From contig NZ_SOSI01000001.1 of NCBI RefSeq assembly GCF_029760855.1, positions 186,001-250,000 on the forward strand: a stretch of DNA of 64,000 nt. Direction: 5' to 3'. This stretch comes from Erythrobacter litoralis. Lineage in GTDB: Bacteria > Pseudomonadota > Alphaproteobacteria > Sphingomonadales > Sphingomonadaceae. Of the stretch, positions 19,794 to 26,834 are shown in pieces. The position numbers were made by a program, and so were the translations under genes. How positions within the stretch are numbered: the first letter of the stretch is position 1; each line of letters opens with the position of its first letter. The notes beneath the pieces are model-generated. The model searched no databases, had not been told where the DNA came from, and worked only from the letters and a program-made list of their open reading frames with translations.

Positions 19794-20351
19794 CTAATCG
19801 TTATCGTCGTCCTCCAGCACATCATCCGCACCGCTCGTATCGAGCGGCTGGGTGGCGGCAATCAGCGCATCGGTCAGGACGAGCTTCGCCGAATGCATGT
19901 GTTCGCGGGGAAGCGAAACCTCGCCCGCCTTGGCGTCCTTGATAACGACCTGCCCACCCTCGAGACCGAGCAATTCGCCCTTGTAGTTGCGCTGCCCGTG
20001 GAAAGCCTTGTCCATGCTGATCTTGGCTTCATGACCCGCCCAGTCGGCAAAGTCCTTGTCGCGGGTGAGCGGACGATCGATACCGGGGCTGGACACTTCG
20101 AGGTGGTACGCCCCGTCGATCAGGGTTTCGCCCTGCTCTTCCAGCGTGTCAATCCGGTCCGACACGCGGCGGCTGAGCGCTGCGCATTGCTCGATCACCA
20201 GCTGCCCTGTTGCCGGGTCCTCCGCCATGATCTGCAGCGCCTGCCCGCCATCGCCCGCTTCGGACGGCATCATCTTTACGCGCACCAGCTCGAAACCAAG
20301 CGCGCGCGCTTCGGGTTCGATCATTTCGGTAAGACGCGCCAGATCGGCCAT
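19794..20351 (-). CDS. rimP: Ribosome maturation factor RimP
   Basis: 185 residues. The signature GFELVRVKMMPSEAG, the YHLEVSSPGIDRPL motif and the C-terminal SH3-like domain (GHEAKISMDKAFHGQRNYKGELLG) are all present. RimP assists 30S assembly. The start at 20351 is preceded by CTGGAG; a longer frame adds six unlikely residues. It is the first gene of the nusA-infB block, so the operon promoter should lie in 20352-20484. It ends in an acidic D/E run. Confidence 0.95.
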   Translation of the reverse strand: MADLARLTEMIEPEARALGFELVRVKMMPSEAGDGGQALQIMAEDPATGQLVIEQCAALSRRVSDRIDTLEEQGETLIDGAYHLEVSSPGIDRPLTRDKDFADWAGHEAKISMDKAFHGQRNYKGELLGLEGGQVVIKDAKAGEVSLPREHMHSAKLVLTDALIAATQPLDTSGADDVLEDDDND

Positions 20352-20484
20352 TGGTTCTCCAGTATACACCGCGAATGCGACAACGAGGTTTCGTGCCGGC
20401 CCCTCGCGGCGCCAGCCCTACAAAGTCACGACAATGTCGGGATGGATGGCGAGATAAACGCAAGTCCTGCGAAAAGCAAGAGGC

Positions 20485-21507
20485 TCAATCATCGTCGGTC
20501 AGGCCGTGCTTCTTGATGCAATGGCGTAGCTGGTCGTAGCTGAGGCCCAGCGCCTTGGCGGTCTGTCGCTGGTTCCAGCGGTTCCTGCCGAGCGCGTGTT
20601 CGACGATGGAGCGCTCATGTGCATCGACCGCGGCGCGCAGATCGTCGACACTGTCGAAGTCCGGGGCGGCAGATTGCGGTTCGGCCTTCGCGTCCGGCGT
20701 GCCTTTCGATCTAGACGGCGGCGGCGTGGGCTTCCATGGGCTGTCGAACGGGTCGAAGACGATATGCCCGATCGGCGTGTCCCAATCGTCCCACCGATAG
20801 ACGGCACGCTCCACCGCATTGCGCAATTCGCGTACGTTTCCGGGCCACGGGTGGTCCTCGAGTTGCTGGTGCACGTGATCGGCGAAGCCCGGCCACGCCT
20901 CCCAGCCGAGTTCCGCGCCCATGCGACGGCCGAAATAATCGGCCAGCACCGCAATGTCCCCTTCGCGCACCCTCAGGGGCGGCAGGGTGATGACCTCGAA
21001 GCTGAGGCGATCGAGCAGGTCGGATCGAAATTCGCCACGTTCGGCCTTGTGCGGCAGATCCTCGTTGGTCGCAGCAACGATGCGGACATCGACCTTCATC
21101 GGCCGGCTCGAACCGATACGGGTGACCTCGCCATATTCGACCGCCCGCAACAGCCGCTCCTGCGCCCCCATCGACAAAGTGCCCAGTTCGTCCAGGAACA
21201 GCGTGCCCTTGTCGGCTTCCTCGAACCGGCCGGCTCGCGCTTTGGTCGCGCCGGTGAACGCGCCCGCCTCGTGTCCAAACAATTCGGCTTCGATCAGTGT
21301 TTCAGGCAACGCGGCACAGTTCATCGTAACGAGCGGTTCGCCCCAGCGTGGGGACAATCGATGGAGACGTTCGGCGATCAATTCCTTGCCGGTACCCCGC
21401 TCCCCGATCACCAGCACTGGACGACGCATGGGGGCCGCCCGACTGGCACGCTCGACCGAGTCGAGGAATGCGCCCGATTGACCGATGAATTGATTTTCCC
21501 GCTCCAT
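20485..21507 (-). CDS. pspF: Phage shock operon sigma-54 activator PspF
   Basis: 340 residues. There is no receiver domain; the protein starts with the AAA+ module (FIGQSGAFLDSVERAS). Walker A is GERGTGKE (35-42), the sigma-54 contact loop GAFTGA is at 82-87, and Walker B is GTLFLDE. A Pro/Ser-rich linker leads to a C-terminal Fis-type helix-turn-helix (RNRWNQRQTAKALGLSYDQL). The lack of an N-terminal sensor, and divergence from pspA with a sigma-54 promoter between, identify it. In the known system PspA binds and inhibits PspF until the membrane is stressed. Confidence 0.95.
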   Translation of the reverse strand: MERENQFIGQSGAFLDSVERASRAAPMRRPVLVIGERGTGKELIAERLHRLSPRWGEPLVTMNCAALPETLIEAELFGHEAGAFTGATKARAGRFEEADKGTLFLDELGTLSMGAQERLLRAVEYGEVTRIGSSRPMKVDVRIVAATNEDLPHKAERGEFRSDLLDRLSFEVITLPPLRVREGDIAVLADYFGRRMGAELGWEAWPGFADHVHQQLEDHPWPGNVRELRNAVERAVYRWDDWDTPIGHIVFDPFDSPWKPTPPPSRSKGTPDAKAEPQSAAPDFDSVDDLRAAVDAHERSIVEHALGRNRWNQRQTAKALGLSYDQLRHCIKKHGLTDDD

Positions 21508-21608
21508 TCCCAACCTATAGGGAATTACACCATACCTTGGCAACGTTCACCGATGGCTGCCCGCCGGGCCGCGCGAAAAATCCCCCAGTTGCAGGCCTTT
21601 TCGTCGTT

Positions 21609-21624
21609 TGGCACGCCCGTTGCA
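21609..21624 (+). promoter_or_regulatory. Sigma-54 (RpoN) promoter of the phage shock operon
   Basis: TGGCAC-N5-TTGCA matches the -24/-12 sigma-54 consensus at exact spacing, with the GG and GC dinucleotides 10 bases apart. It lies 33 bases before the first start codon of the operon (21658). The upstream 100 bases back to pspF would hold PspF binding sites. Confidence 0.9.
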
Positions 21625-21657
21625 GTGTATGCTACGAACGAACCAACGGAGCCAACC

Positions 21658-21810
21658 ATGTACGATCAACGCTTTTTCAAAACCAAGCTCGGCCGGGCCG
21701 CGCTGGCCAGCGTCTTCGCCATGTCCGTCTTCGCGGCGCTGAGTTCGCACATTACGGTGACCGCACCGTCGGCCAGCCTGGCGACCTTGCAGATTACGGA
21801 AATCGCATGA
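21658..21810 (+). CDS. 50-residue leader peptide gene of the phage shock operon
   Basis: ATG at 21658 is preceded by ACGGAG at good spacing and directly follows the sigma-54 promoter. The product has a basic start (MYDQRFFKTKLGR), a hydrophobic segment (AALASVFAMSVFAALSS) and a short polar tail, so it is an exported or single-pass membrane peptide. Its stop overlaps an ATG (21807) that is in frame with pspA. Not a member of any family I recognise; its place as first gene of a stress operon suggests a sensor or coupling role (inference). Confidence 0.7.
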   Translation: MYDQRFFKTKLGRAALASVFAMSVFAALSSHITVTAPSASLATLQITEIA

Positions 21811-21998
21811 GCAAGCCCGACAAACCCAAACCGAGCGTGAGACTTACCCGCATCGACGACGAGGTCGAACGCCTCCGCCGCTCGCCGACGCCGACCCAGT
21901 CGCCGCGCCGCCGCGAAGATACGGGCGCCGCCGATTGGCTCGACGGCGAAAAGGTCAGCGCCAAGATCAACGATTTTCTTTCAACCGGAGCACCCTTC

Positions 21999-22685
21999 AT
22001 GGGCATATTCAGCCGCACCCGCGACATCATTGCAGCCAATTTCAACGACATGCTCGACAAGGCGGACGATCCTCAAAAGATGATCCGCATGATCATTCTC
22101 GAAATGGAGGAAACGCTGGTCGAGGTTCGTGCCAGCGCTGCGCGCACCATCGCCGACCAGAAGGAGATGCATCGCCACACGGTCAAGCTTGACAAGCTGC
22201 AGGCCGATTGGGCGGACAAGGCGCAGCTCGCGCTGTCGAAGGATCGCGAAGACCTCGCCCGCGCCGCCTTGGTCGAAAAGAAGAAGGCGGCGGACATGTC
22301 CGAACAGCTGAAGGAAGAGATCGGTGTGCTCGACGATGCGCTGCGCGCCTACGAGCAGGACATCAACAAGTTGCAGAACCGCCTGCGCGAAGCCCGCAGC
22401 CGACAGACCGCAATCGCTGCAAGGCTGGAAAGCGCGGAGAACCGCGTGAAGCTACGCAGCCTGATGACCGAAGAGCGGGTCGACGATGCACTCACCCGGT
22501 TCGACCAGCTCGAACGCCGGGTCGACTATGCCGAGGGCCGCGCCGATGCGCTCAGCATCTCTGACGGCAACAAGCCCAGCCTCTCCGATGAAATCGCCGC
22601 GCTGGAAGGCGCCGATGCGATCGACGACGAACTGGCGGAAATGAAACGCGCGCTCGGCCAGAGCGGCGACAAGACGGAGGACTGA
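21999..22685 (+). CDS. pspA: Phage shock protein A
   Basis: 228 residues from the conserved start MGIFSRTRDIIAANFNDML, almost all coiled coil, matching PspA/IM30 (ESCRT-III superfamily). PspA binds stressed membranes and represses PspF. GGAG sits 7 bases upstream of ATG 21999. The frame stays open back to ATG 21807, which would add 64 Arg/Pro/Ser-rich residues; see findings. It is followed 3 bases later by pspB. Confidence 0.95.
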   Translation: MGIFSRTRDIIAANFNDMLDKADDPQKMIRMIILEMEETLVEVRASAARTIADQKEMHRHTVKLDKLQADWADKAQLALSKDREDLARAALVEKKKAADMSEQLKEEIGVLDDALRAYEQDINKLQNRLREARSRQTAIAARLESAENRVKLRSLMTEERVDDALTRFDQLERRVDYAEGRADALSISDGNKPSLSDEIAALEGADAIDDELAEMKRALGQSGDKTED

Positions 22686-22688
22686 TCG

Positions 22689-22985
22689 ATGGAAGAGTTT
22701 TTTGCCATAGCTGCGATCTTCATCGCGCTTCCCTGGATCATCCTACACTACATCACGAAGTGGAAGACATCCGCCTCTATCACCACCGATGACGAGGTTT
22801 TGCTCGAGGAACTCTACAACCTCGCGAAGCGGCTGGACGAGCGCATGGACACGGTCGAGCGCTTGGTCGCTTCCGACAACCCCGATTTCAAACCCGCCCG
22901 CCTCGTCCACGACAGCGAACAGGACAATCAGCAGCTCCGCGAGCTCGAACAGCTTATCGCGGAGAAGAAAGGAACCGCACGATGA
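22689..22985 (+). CDS. pspB: Phage shock protein B
   Basis: 98 residues: one N-terminal membrane helix (EFFAIAAIFIALPWIILHYITKW) and a cytosolic coiled coil whose LAKRLDERMDTVERLVASDNPDF is the PspB signature. The tail after it is longer than in enterobacterial PspB (~75 residues). PspB and PspC sense membrane damage and relieve PspA repression. It overlaps pspC by 4 bases. Confidence 0.93.
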   Translation: MEEFFAIAAIFIALPWIILHYITKWKTSASITTDDEVLLEELYNLAKRLDERMDTVERLVASDNPDFKPARLVHDSEQDNQQLRELEQLIAEKKGTAR

Positions 22986-23359
22986 ACAGCCCCCGCACCA
23001 CTCTCTATCGCGACAAGGAAAATGCGAAGCTGATGGGCGTGTGCTCCGGCATCGCGGACTATACAGGGGTCGACGCCCTCTGGATCCGGCTCGCTTTCCT
23101 GATGACCCTCTTCATGACCGGCGGCGCGGTGATCCCGTTCTACTTTCTCGCCGGCCTGCTTCTCAATAAGAAGCCGCCCTATCTCTACAGCGAGCCCGCA
23201 GAGCAGAGATACTGGCAGGGCGTGCGCCAGAACCCGAAGCGCACGGCCCGTGAAATCCGCAGCAAGATGAAGGACATCGACCGCCGCCTGGCCGACGTCG
23301 AGACCTATTACGTCAGCAGCAATCCGCGCCTCAATGCCGAGATCGAACGGCTACGGTAA
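22982..23359 (+). CDS. pspC: Phage shock protein C
   Basis: 125 residues. The PspC domain (TLYRDKENAKLMGVCSGIADYTGVD, then ALWIRLAFLM) contains the hydrophobic hairpin at about 38-62. The C-terminal helix DIDRRLADVETYYVSSNPRL with EIERLR repeats the motif found in pspB and in the five following small proteins. It overlaps pspB by 4 bases. Confidence 0.94.
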   Translation: MNSPRTTLYRDKENAKLMGVCSGIADYTGVDALWIRLAFLMTLFMTGGAVIPFYFLAGLLLNKKPPYLYSEPAEQRYWQGVRQNPKRTAREIRSKMKDIDRRLADVETYYVSSNPRLNAEIERLR

Positions 23360-23382
23360 ACTATCAGGACTGGAGATACGAT

Positions 23383-23697
23383 ATGGAAGGCATATTGGCA
23401 CTGATGATCCCGCTGGCACCGTTCATTATGGTCGTGGCGATCGTATGGATCGCAAGCCAGCGCAAGCTGGAAGAAAAGCGGCTGAATGCCACCGCCTCGC
23501 ACAGTGCGGAAGAAGCCGCACGCCATGCGACCCGGATCGCCGAATTGGAAGGCCGGATCGAAGTGCTGGAGCGTATCGTGACGGATCGAGGATACGACGT
23601 CGCCACACAGATCGAAGCCCTGCGTGACGCGAAAGAGGTCACCCGTGGTGATAATGGAACGCCCATGAGCTTCGAACGCAAGGAAACGGCGCGATGA
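23383..23697 (+). CDS. PspB-like membrane coiled-coil protein, copy 1
   Basis: 104 residues: one membrane helix (about 5-25), a coiled coil (28-65) ending in RIEVLERIVTDRGYDVATQI and EALRD, then a short polar tail. The core is the same as in PspB (RMDTVERLVAS). A ribosome site (CTGGAG) precedes it. It lies 23 bases after pspC and overlaps the next gene by 4 bases, so it belongs to the phage shock operon. No named family; function inferred as an additional membrane partner of PspA, PspB or PspC. Confidence 0.82.
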   Translation: MEGILALMIPLAPFIMVVAIVWIASQRKLEEKRLNATASHSAEEAARHATRIAELEGRIEVLERIVTDRGYDVATQIEALRDAKEVTRGDNGTPMSFERKETAR

Positions 23698-24074
23698 TCG
23701 GCCCTGAACCGATGGACCACGATATGGTCGCCTATATGGATAGCGGACCCGACTGGTTGATGTATCTCGACCAACTCGCGCCGATCATCATCGTGGTCGT
23801 AATTGCGCTGACGATCGGCTGGATCGCCACGACATGGCTGCGCATCAAGAACGGCTATCCGCTCAGCGACGCCTGGGGCAATCCGGCCCATCCCCTTCCG
23901 AAGGAAAACAGCCAGCAACTCGAACGGCTGAGCGACGAGAACGCGCAGCTTCGCGCCGACCTGTCCCGGATGAAGGATCGTATCGCCACGGTGGAACGGA
24001 TCGTGACCGATAGCGGCTACCATCTGAACAGCGAATTCGACCGCCTGCGCGATGGAGAGAAGGAGCGGGCATGA
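23694..24074 (+). CDS. PspB-like membrane coiled-coil protein, copy 2
   Basis: 126 residues. An acidic N-terminus of ~24 residues (EPMDHDMVAYMDSGPD) precedes the membrane helix (about 26-46, QLAPIIIVVVIALTIGWIA). Then come a linker and a coiled coil ending RIATVERIVTDSGYHLNSEF with DRLRD. It is the only copy with a long extracytoplasmic N-terminus, which could sense the periplasm (inference). It overlaps both neighbours by 4 bases (ATGA). Confidence 0.8.
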   Translation: MIGPEPMDHDMVAYMDSGPDWLMYLDQLAPIIIVVVIALTIGWIATTWLRIKNGYPLSDAWGNPAHPLPKENSQQLERLSDENAQLRADLSRMKDRIATVERIVTDSGYHLNSEFDRLRDGEKERA

Positions 24075-24367
24075 CCAGCTGGGCATTCGTAGCGATCGTC
24101 GCCATCGTGGTCTGGGGCATCGTCCAGATGGGCCGCAACCGAAGCGGGAACGATCGAGACCTGCGCGATTGGCAGGACGAACGTTCCGCACGCGATCTGC
24201 ACGATGCCGAAGCCCAACGTGAAATAGAGGAACTGCGCGAACGCATCAGGGTGCTTGAGCGCATCGCGACCGACGGCAACACGCCCGACGCCCGCGAGAC
24301 CCGCCGCATCGCCGCCGAAATCGAGGCTTTGCGCAACGAAACCGGGCCCGACAAGGAGCAAGGCTGA
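24071..24367 (+). CDS. PspB-like membrane coiled-coil protein, copy 3
   Basis: 98 residues. The helix is short (about 4-20, WAFVAIVAIVVWGIVQMG), followed by a strongly charged segment (RNRSGNDRDLRDWQDERSAR) and a coiled coil ending RERIRVLERIATDGN with EIEALRN. Same architecture and motif as its neighbours; it overlaps the previous gene by 4 bases and the next by 1 base. Function not known. Confidence 0.8.
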   Translation: MTSWAFVAIVAIVVWGIVQMGRNRSGNDRDLRDWQDERSARDLHDAEAQREIEELRERIRVLERIATDGNTPDARETRRIAAEIEALRNETGPDKEQG

Positions 24368-24639
24368 TGTACTGGGACTATCTACCGATATTCATCTTCG
24401 TCGTTGCTTTGGTCGCCATCGTCATGGGCGTCGGCAACGAAATGTTGAGCCGTGTGCTGAAGCATCGCGAAAAGCAGATGGAATTGATGGCCGACAAGGC
24501 AGCGGAGCAGGCCAGCCACTACGCAACGAAAGCCGAGCAACTGGAAGACCGGGTCCGCGTGCTGGAACGCATCGCCACGTCCCGGGGCGCCGATCTCGCC
24601 TCCGAAATCGAAGACCTGCGCGAACCGCGCGCCCATTGA
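24367..24639 (+). CDS. PspB-like membrane coiled-coil protein, copy 4
   Basis: 90 residues. A membrane helix (about 5-23) is followed directly by a coiled coil (KHREKQMELMADKAAEQAS) ending EDRVRVLERIATSRGADLAS with EIEDLRE. The ATG shares one base with the preceding stop (TGATG). Closest in layout to copy 1. Function not known; operon context as above. Confidence 0.8.
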   Translation: MYWDYLPIFIFVVALVAIVMGVGNEMLSRVLKHREKQMELMADKAAEQASHYATKAEQLEDRVRVLERIATSRGADLASEIEDLREPRAH

Positions 24640-24667
24640 AACCCGGGTTCAAGGAGCACATGAGGAT

Positions 24668-24901
24668 ATGTTCGAACCGACATTCGTAATCGCCGCCGCC
24701 GCACTGGTCGGTCTGGTTATCGTCGCCGTCACGCTGCTGCGGATCTGGCAGGGCTGGCTCGAATTGCAGCGCGGCCGAATGGATGCCGCGACCGGTCACC
24801 AGCGCGAGGGCAGCCCGCTCGGCGCCGCGCGGATAGAGATCGCCGACCTGAAGGAGCGCATCCGCAAGCTCGAAGCCATCGCGAGCGGGGTGGATTTGTG
24901 A
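24668..24901 (+). CDS. PspB-like membrane coiled-coil protein, copy 5
   Basis: 77 residues, the shortest copy. It has a membrane helix (about 5-25, FVIAAAALVGLVIVAVTLLRI) and a coiled coil ending LKERIRKLEAIASGVDL, where the protein stops; the EI..LR tail of the other copies is missing. It lies 28 bases after copy 4 with a purine-rich upstream site. It is the last gene of the series before sufE. Confidence 0.75.
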   Translation: MFEPTFVIAAAALVGLVIVAVTLLRIWQGWLELQRGRMDAATGHQREGSPLGAARIEIADLKERIRKLEAIASGVDL

Positions 24902-24996
24902 ACCATTCTGCGCTCCATTCGTCATGAGCTTGCCCGCAACACGCTTTTCCCGTTAGCGGCACCCCTTCCCTACGCTCAGGGTGAACGGAGAATTTC

Positions 24997-25404
24997 TTGA
25001 GATCGCTCGATGACATAGCCGAAGAATACGAGTTTCTCGAAGGCGACGAACGCTACCGCCTGCTGATCGAACTAGGCCGAGAACTCGATCCGATGCCCCC
25101 TGCCCTCAAGACCGATGCAACCCAGGTTCGCGGTTGTTCGGCGCAGGTCTGGGTCTATCCCACCGGCGAAGCGGACAAGCTGCATTTCGTCGCCGACAGC
25201 AACGCCGCGATCACCAAGGGCATCGTCGCCCTCGTTATTGCGGCGGTGCAGGACAAACCGGCACCCGAAGTCGCGGCGATGGATGTGAGGGCGCGCCTTG
25301 CCCCCTTCGATCTCGAAAACCAGCTATCCAGCAACCGTACGCAGGGCGTGCCCAATATGATCGCGCTGGTGCAAGAACACGCGGCGCGGATCGCGGCGGG
25401 ATGA
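24997..25404 (+). CDS. sufE: SufE family sulfur acceptor protein
   Basis: 135 residues of the SufE/CsdE family: DDIAEEYEFLEGDERYRLLIELGREL, the active-site cysteine in VRGCSAQVWV (residue 47), and the C-terminal LSSNRTQGVPNMIA. It accepts persulfide sulfur from the SufS cysteine desulfurase for Fe-S cluster assembly. The start is TTG: ACGGAG lies 6 bases before it and no ATG or GTG in frame fits. SufS is not in the window. It is followed 1 base later by a YbaN-type gene. Confidence 0.9.
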   Translation: MRSLDDIAEEYEFLEGDERYRLLIELGRELDPMPPALKTDATQVRGCSAQVWVYPTGEADKLHFVADSNAAITKGIVALVIAAVQDKPAPEVAAMDVRARLAPFDLENQLSSNRTQGVPNMIALVQEHAARIAAG

Positions 25405-25405
25405 G

Positions 25406-25756
25406 ATGACCCGGGCGCTCTACCGCGTCCTCGGCCTGCTGTGTGTGGCGCTGGGCGCGATCGGCGCAGTGCTGCCGATCATGCCGACCGTGCCTTTCCT
25501 GCTGCTGGCGGTATATTTCTTCGCTCGGAGCAATCCCGAATGGGAGCAGCGTATCCTCGACCACCCGACCTGGGGGCCGCAAGTGCGCGACTGGCGCGAA
25601 CGGCGGGCGATCAGCCGCAAATCGAAGACAATCGCCATCCTCGCCATGGCGGTGGGTGCGGTGTTCACGTGGTACACGCTCGGAGCGCCGTATTACTATA
25701 TTTCCATCGCTATCCTGATCGTCGCCGGCGGCTGGATCGCGACGCGCAACGAATAG
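25406..25756 (+). CDS. YbaN/DUF454 inner membrane protein
   Basis: 116 residues. The N-terminus ALYRVLGLLCVALGAIGAVLPIMPTVPFLLLA is the hallmark of the DUF454 (YbaN) family, followed by a charged loop (NPEWEQRILDHPTWGPQVRDW) and two more helices. Three to four membrane segments in total. Biochemical function unknown. The tight spacing after sufE suggests co-transcription. Confidence 0.88.
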   Translation: MTRALYRVLGLLCVALGAIGAVLPIMPTVPFLLLAVYFFARSNPEWEQRILDHPTWGPQVRDWRERRAISRKSKTIAILAMAVGAVFTWYTLGAPYYYISIAILIVAGGWIATRNE

Positions 25757-25766
25757 CGCGCACCGG

Positions 25767-26321
25767 TTGGACTACCTTTCGAAACAATGGGCCGAACTCG
25801 GCGCAGGCGATTGGTCGGCGATATTCGCCTGTCTGATCGCAGCCCTCCTTTGCCGGCGCGCTTTCCACAGCGCTACGGATCCGAACAGGAAAGCGGAACG
25901 CAGCTTCTGGGCCGCAGCGACCATGGCGCTTCTATTCCTCGGCCTGAACGAATTGCTCGACCTTCAGACCGTGCTGACGGCAACGGGACGGTCGCTGGCG
26001 CGCGAACAGGGCTGGTACCGCGAAAGACGCAGCTTCCAGCTATGGTTCATGGTGATCTTCAGCATTGCCGCCCTTTTGGGCGCGGCGCTGGTCTTGTGGA
26101 AATTGCGTAACGCCCTCTGGCCGGTCCGGCTGGCGATGATCGGCTTCGTCGCGATCGCAATCTACGTGGTGCTGCGCGCCGCGTCGTTCCATCATACCGA
26201 TCAGCTTTTGCGCGGCGGGCTCGAACTGGTGAAGTTCGGTTCGCTGCTGGAGATGGGAGGTATTGCCGTCGTCGCCATCTCGGCCGTTACATATAAGCGG
26301 CTGGCTGAAAAGTCCGTCTAA
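25767..26321 (+). CDS. Hypothetical integral membrane protein, four helices
   Basis: 184 residues with helices at about 18-30, 48-66, 93-113 and 120-142 and a possible fifth near the C-terminus. No family recognised. An Arg/Glu-rich loop (SLAREQGWYRERRSF) lies between helices 2 and 3, and a FHHTDQLL motif follows helix 4. The first available start is TTG at 25767 with no clear ribosome site; coupling to the gene ending 10 bases upstream may substitute. It is convergent with crtZ, 12 bases apart. Confidence 0.6.
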   Translation: MDYLSKQWAELGAGDWSAIFACLIAALLCRRAFHSATDPNRKAERSFWAAATMALLFLGLNELLDLQTVLTATGRSLAREQGWYRERRSFQLWFMVIFSIAALLGAALVLWKLRNALWPVRLAMIGFVAIAIYVVLRAASFHHTDQLLRGGLELVKFGSLLEMGGIAVVAISAVTYKRLAEKSV

Positions 26322-26333
26322 GCGTCTGACGTC

Positions 26334-26834
26334 TCAGGCTCCGGCGCTTTCCCGCACCACCGCCTCGCCCGCATCGCGCTGGCGGCGCAACTCGGCTTTC
26401 AGTGCCGCAGGACTGCGTGCGAAAACGAAACCGAAGCTCACCCCGCCTTCCTTGCCGACGGTCGCATGGTGGAGCTTGTGCGCCTGCACCAGCCGCTTGG
26501 CGTAGCCCTTTTTCGGGACCCAGCGAAACAGGCGCTGATGCACCAGACCGTCATGGATAATGGCGTAGATCACTCCGTAGCACGTGATGCCGAAGGCCAC
26601 CCACCACAGGAGTTCGGACCAAAGATATCCCGCCGCGAACATGAGGAACACGATCGAGCCGAACGTCACCGCATAGAGGTCGTTCTTCTCCAGCGCATTA
26701 TCGTGCGGTTCGTGATGGTCGCGGTGCCATGCCCAGCCCCAGCCGTGCATCACGTATTTGTGCGCCCACCATGCGAACAGCTCCATGCCCAGGATGGACA
26801 GGAATACAGTCAGGAGGATGGCGGGCAGGCTCAT
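26334..26834 (-). CDS. crtZ: Beta-carotene hydroxylase CrtZ
   Basis: 166 residues of the fatty-acid-hydroxylase superfamily. The histidine clusters are present: HKYVMH and HRDHH at residues 25-41, HDGLVH near 93-98 and HKLHH near 119-123, which bind the di-iron centre. It adds hydroxyls at C3/C3' of carotene rings. Its start overlaps the crtW stop by 4 bases, so ketolase and hydroxylase are made together, giving hydroxylated ketocarotenoids of the astaxanthin type (inference). Confidence 0.93.
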   Translation of the reverse strand: MSLPAILLTVFLSILGMELFAWWAHKYVMHGWGWAWHRDHHEPHDNALEKNDLYAVTFGSIVFLMFAAGYLWSELLWWVAFGITCYGVIYAIIHDGLVHQRLFRWVPKKGYAKRLVQAHKLHHATVGKEGGVSFGFVFARSPAALKAELRRQRDAGEAVVRESAGA

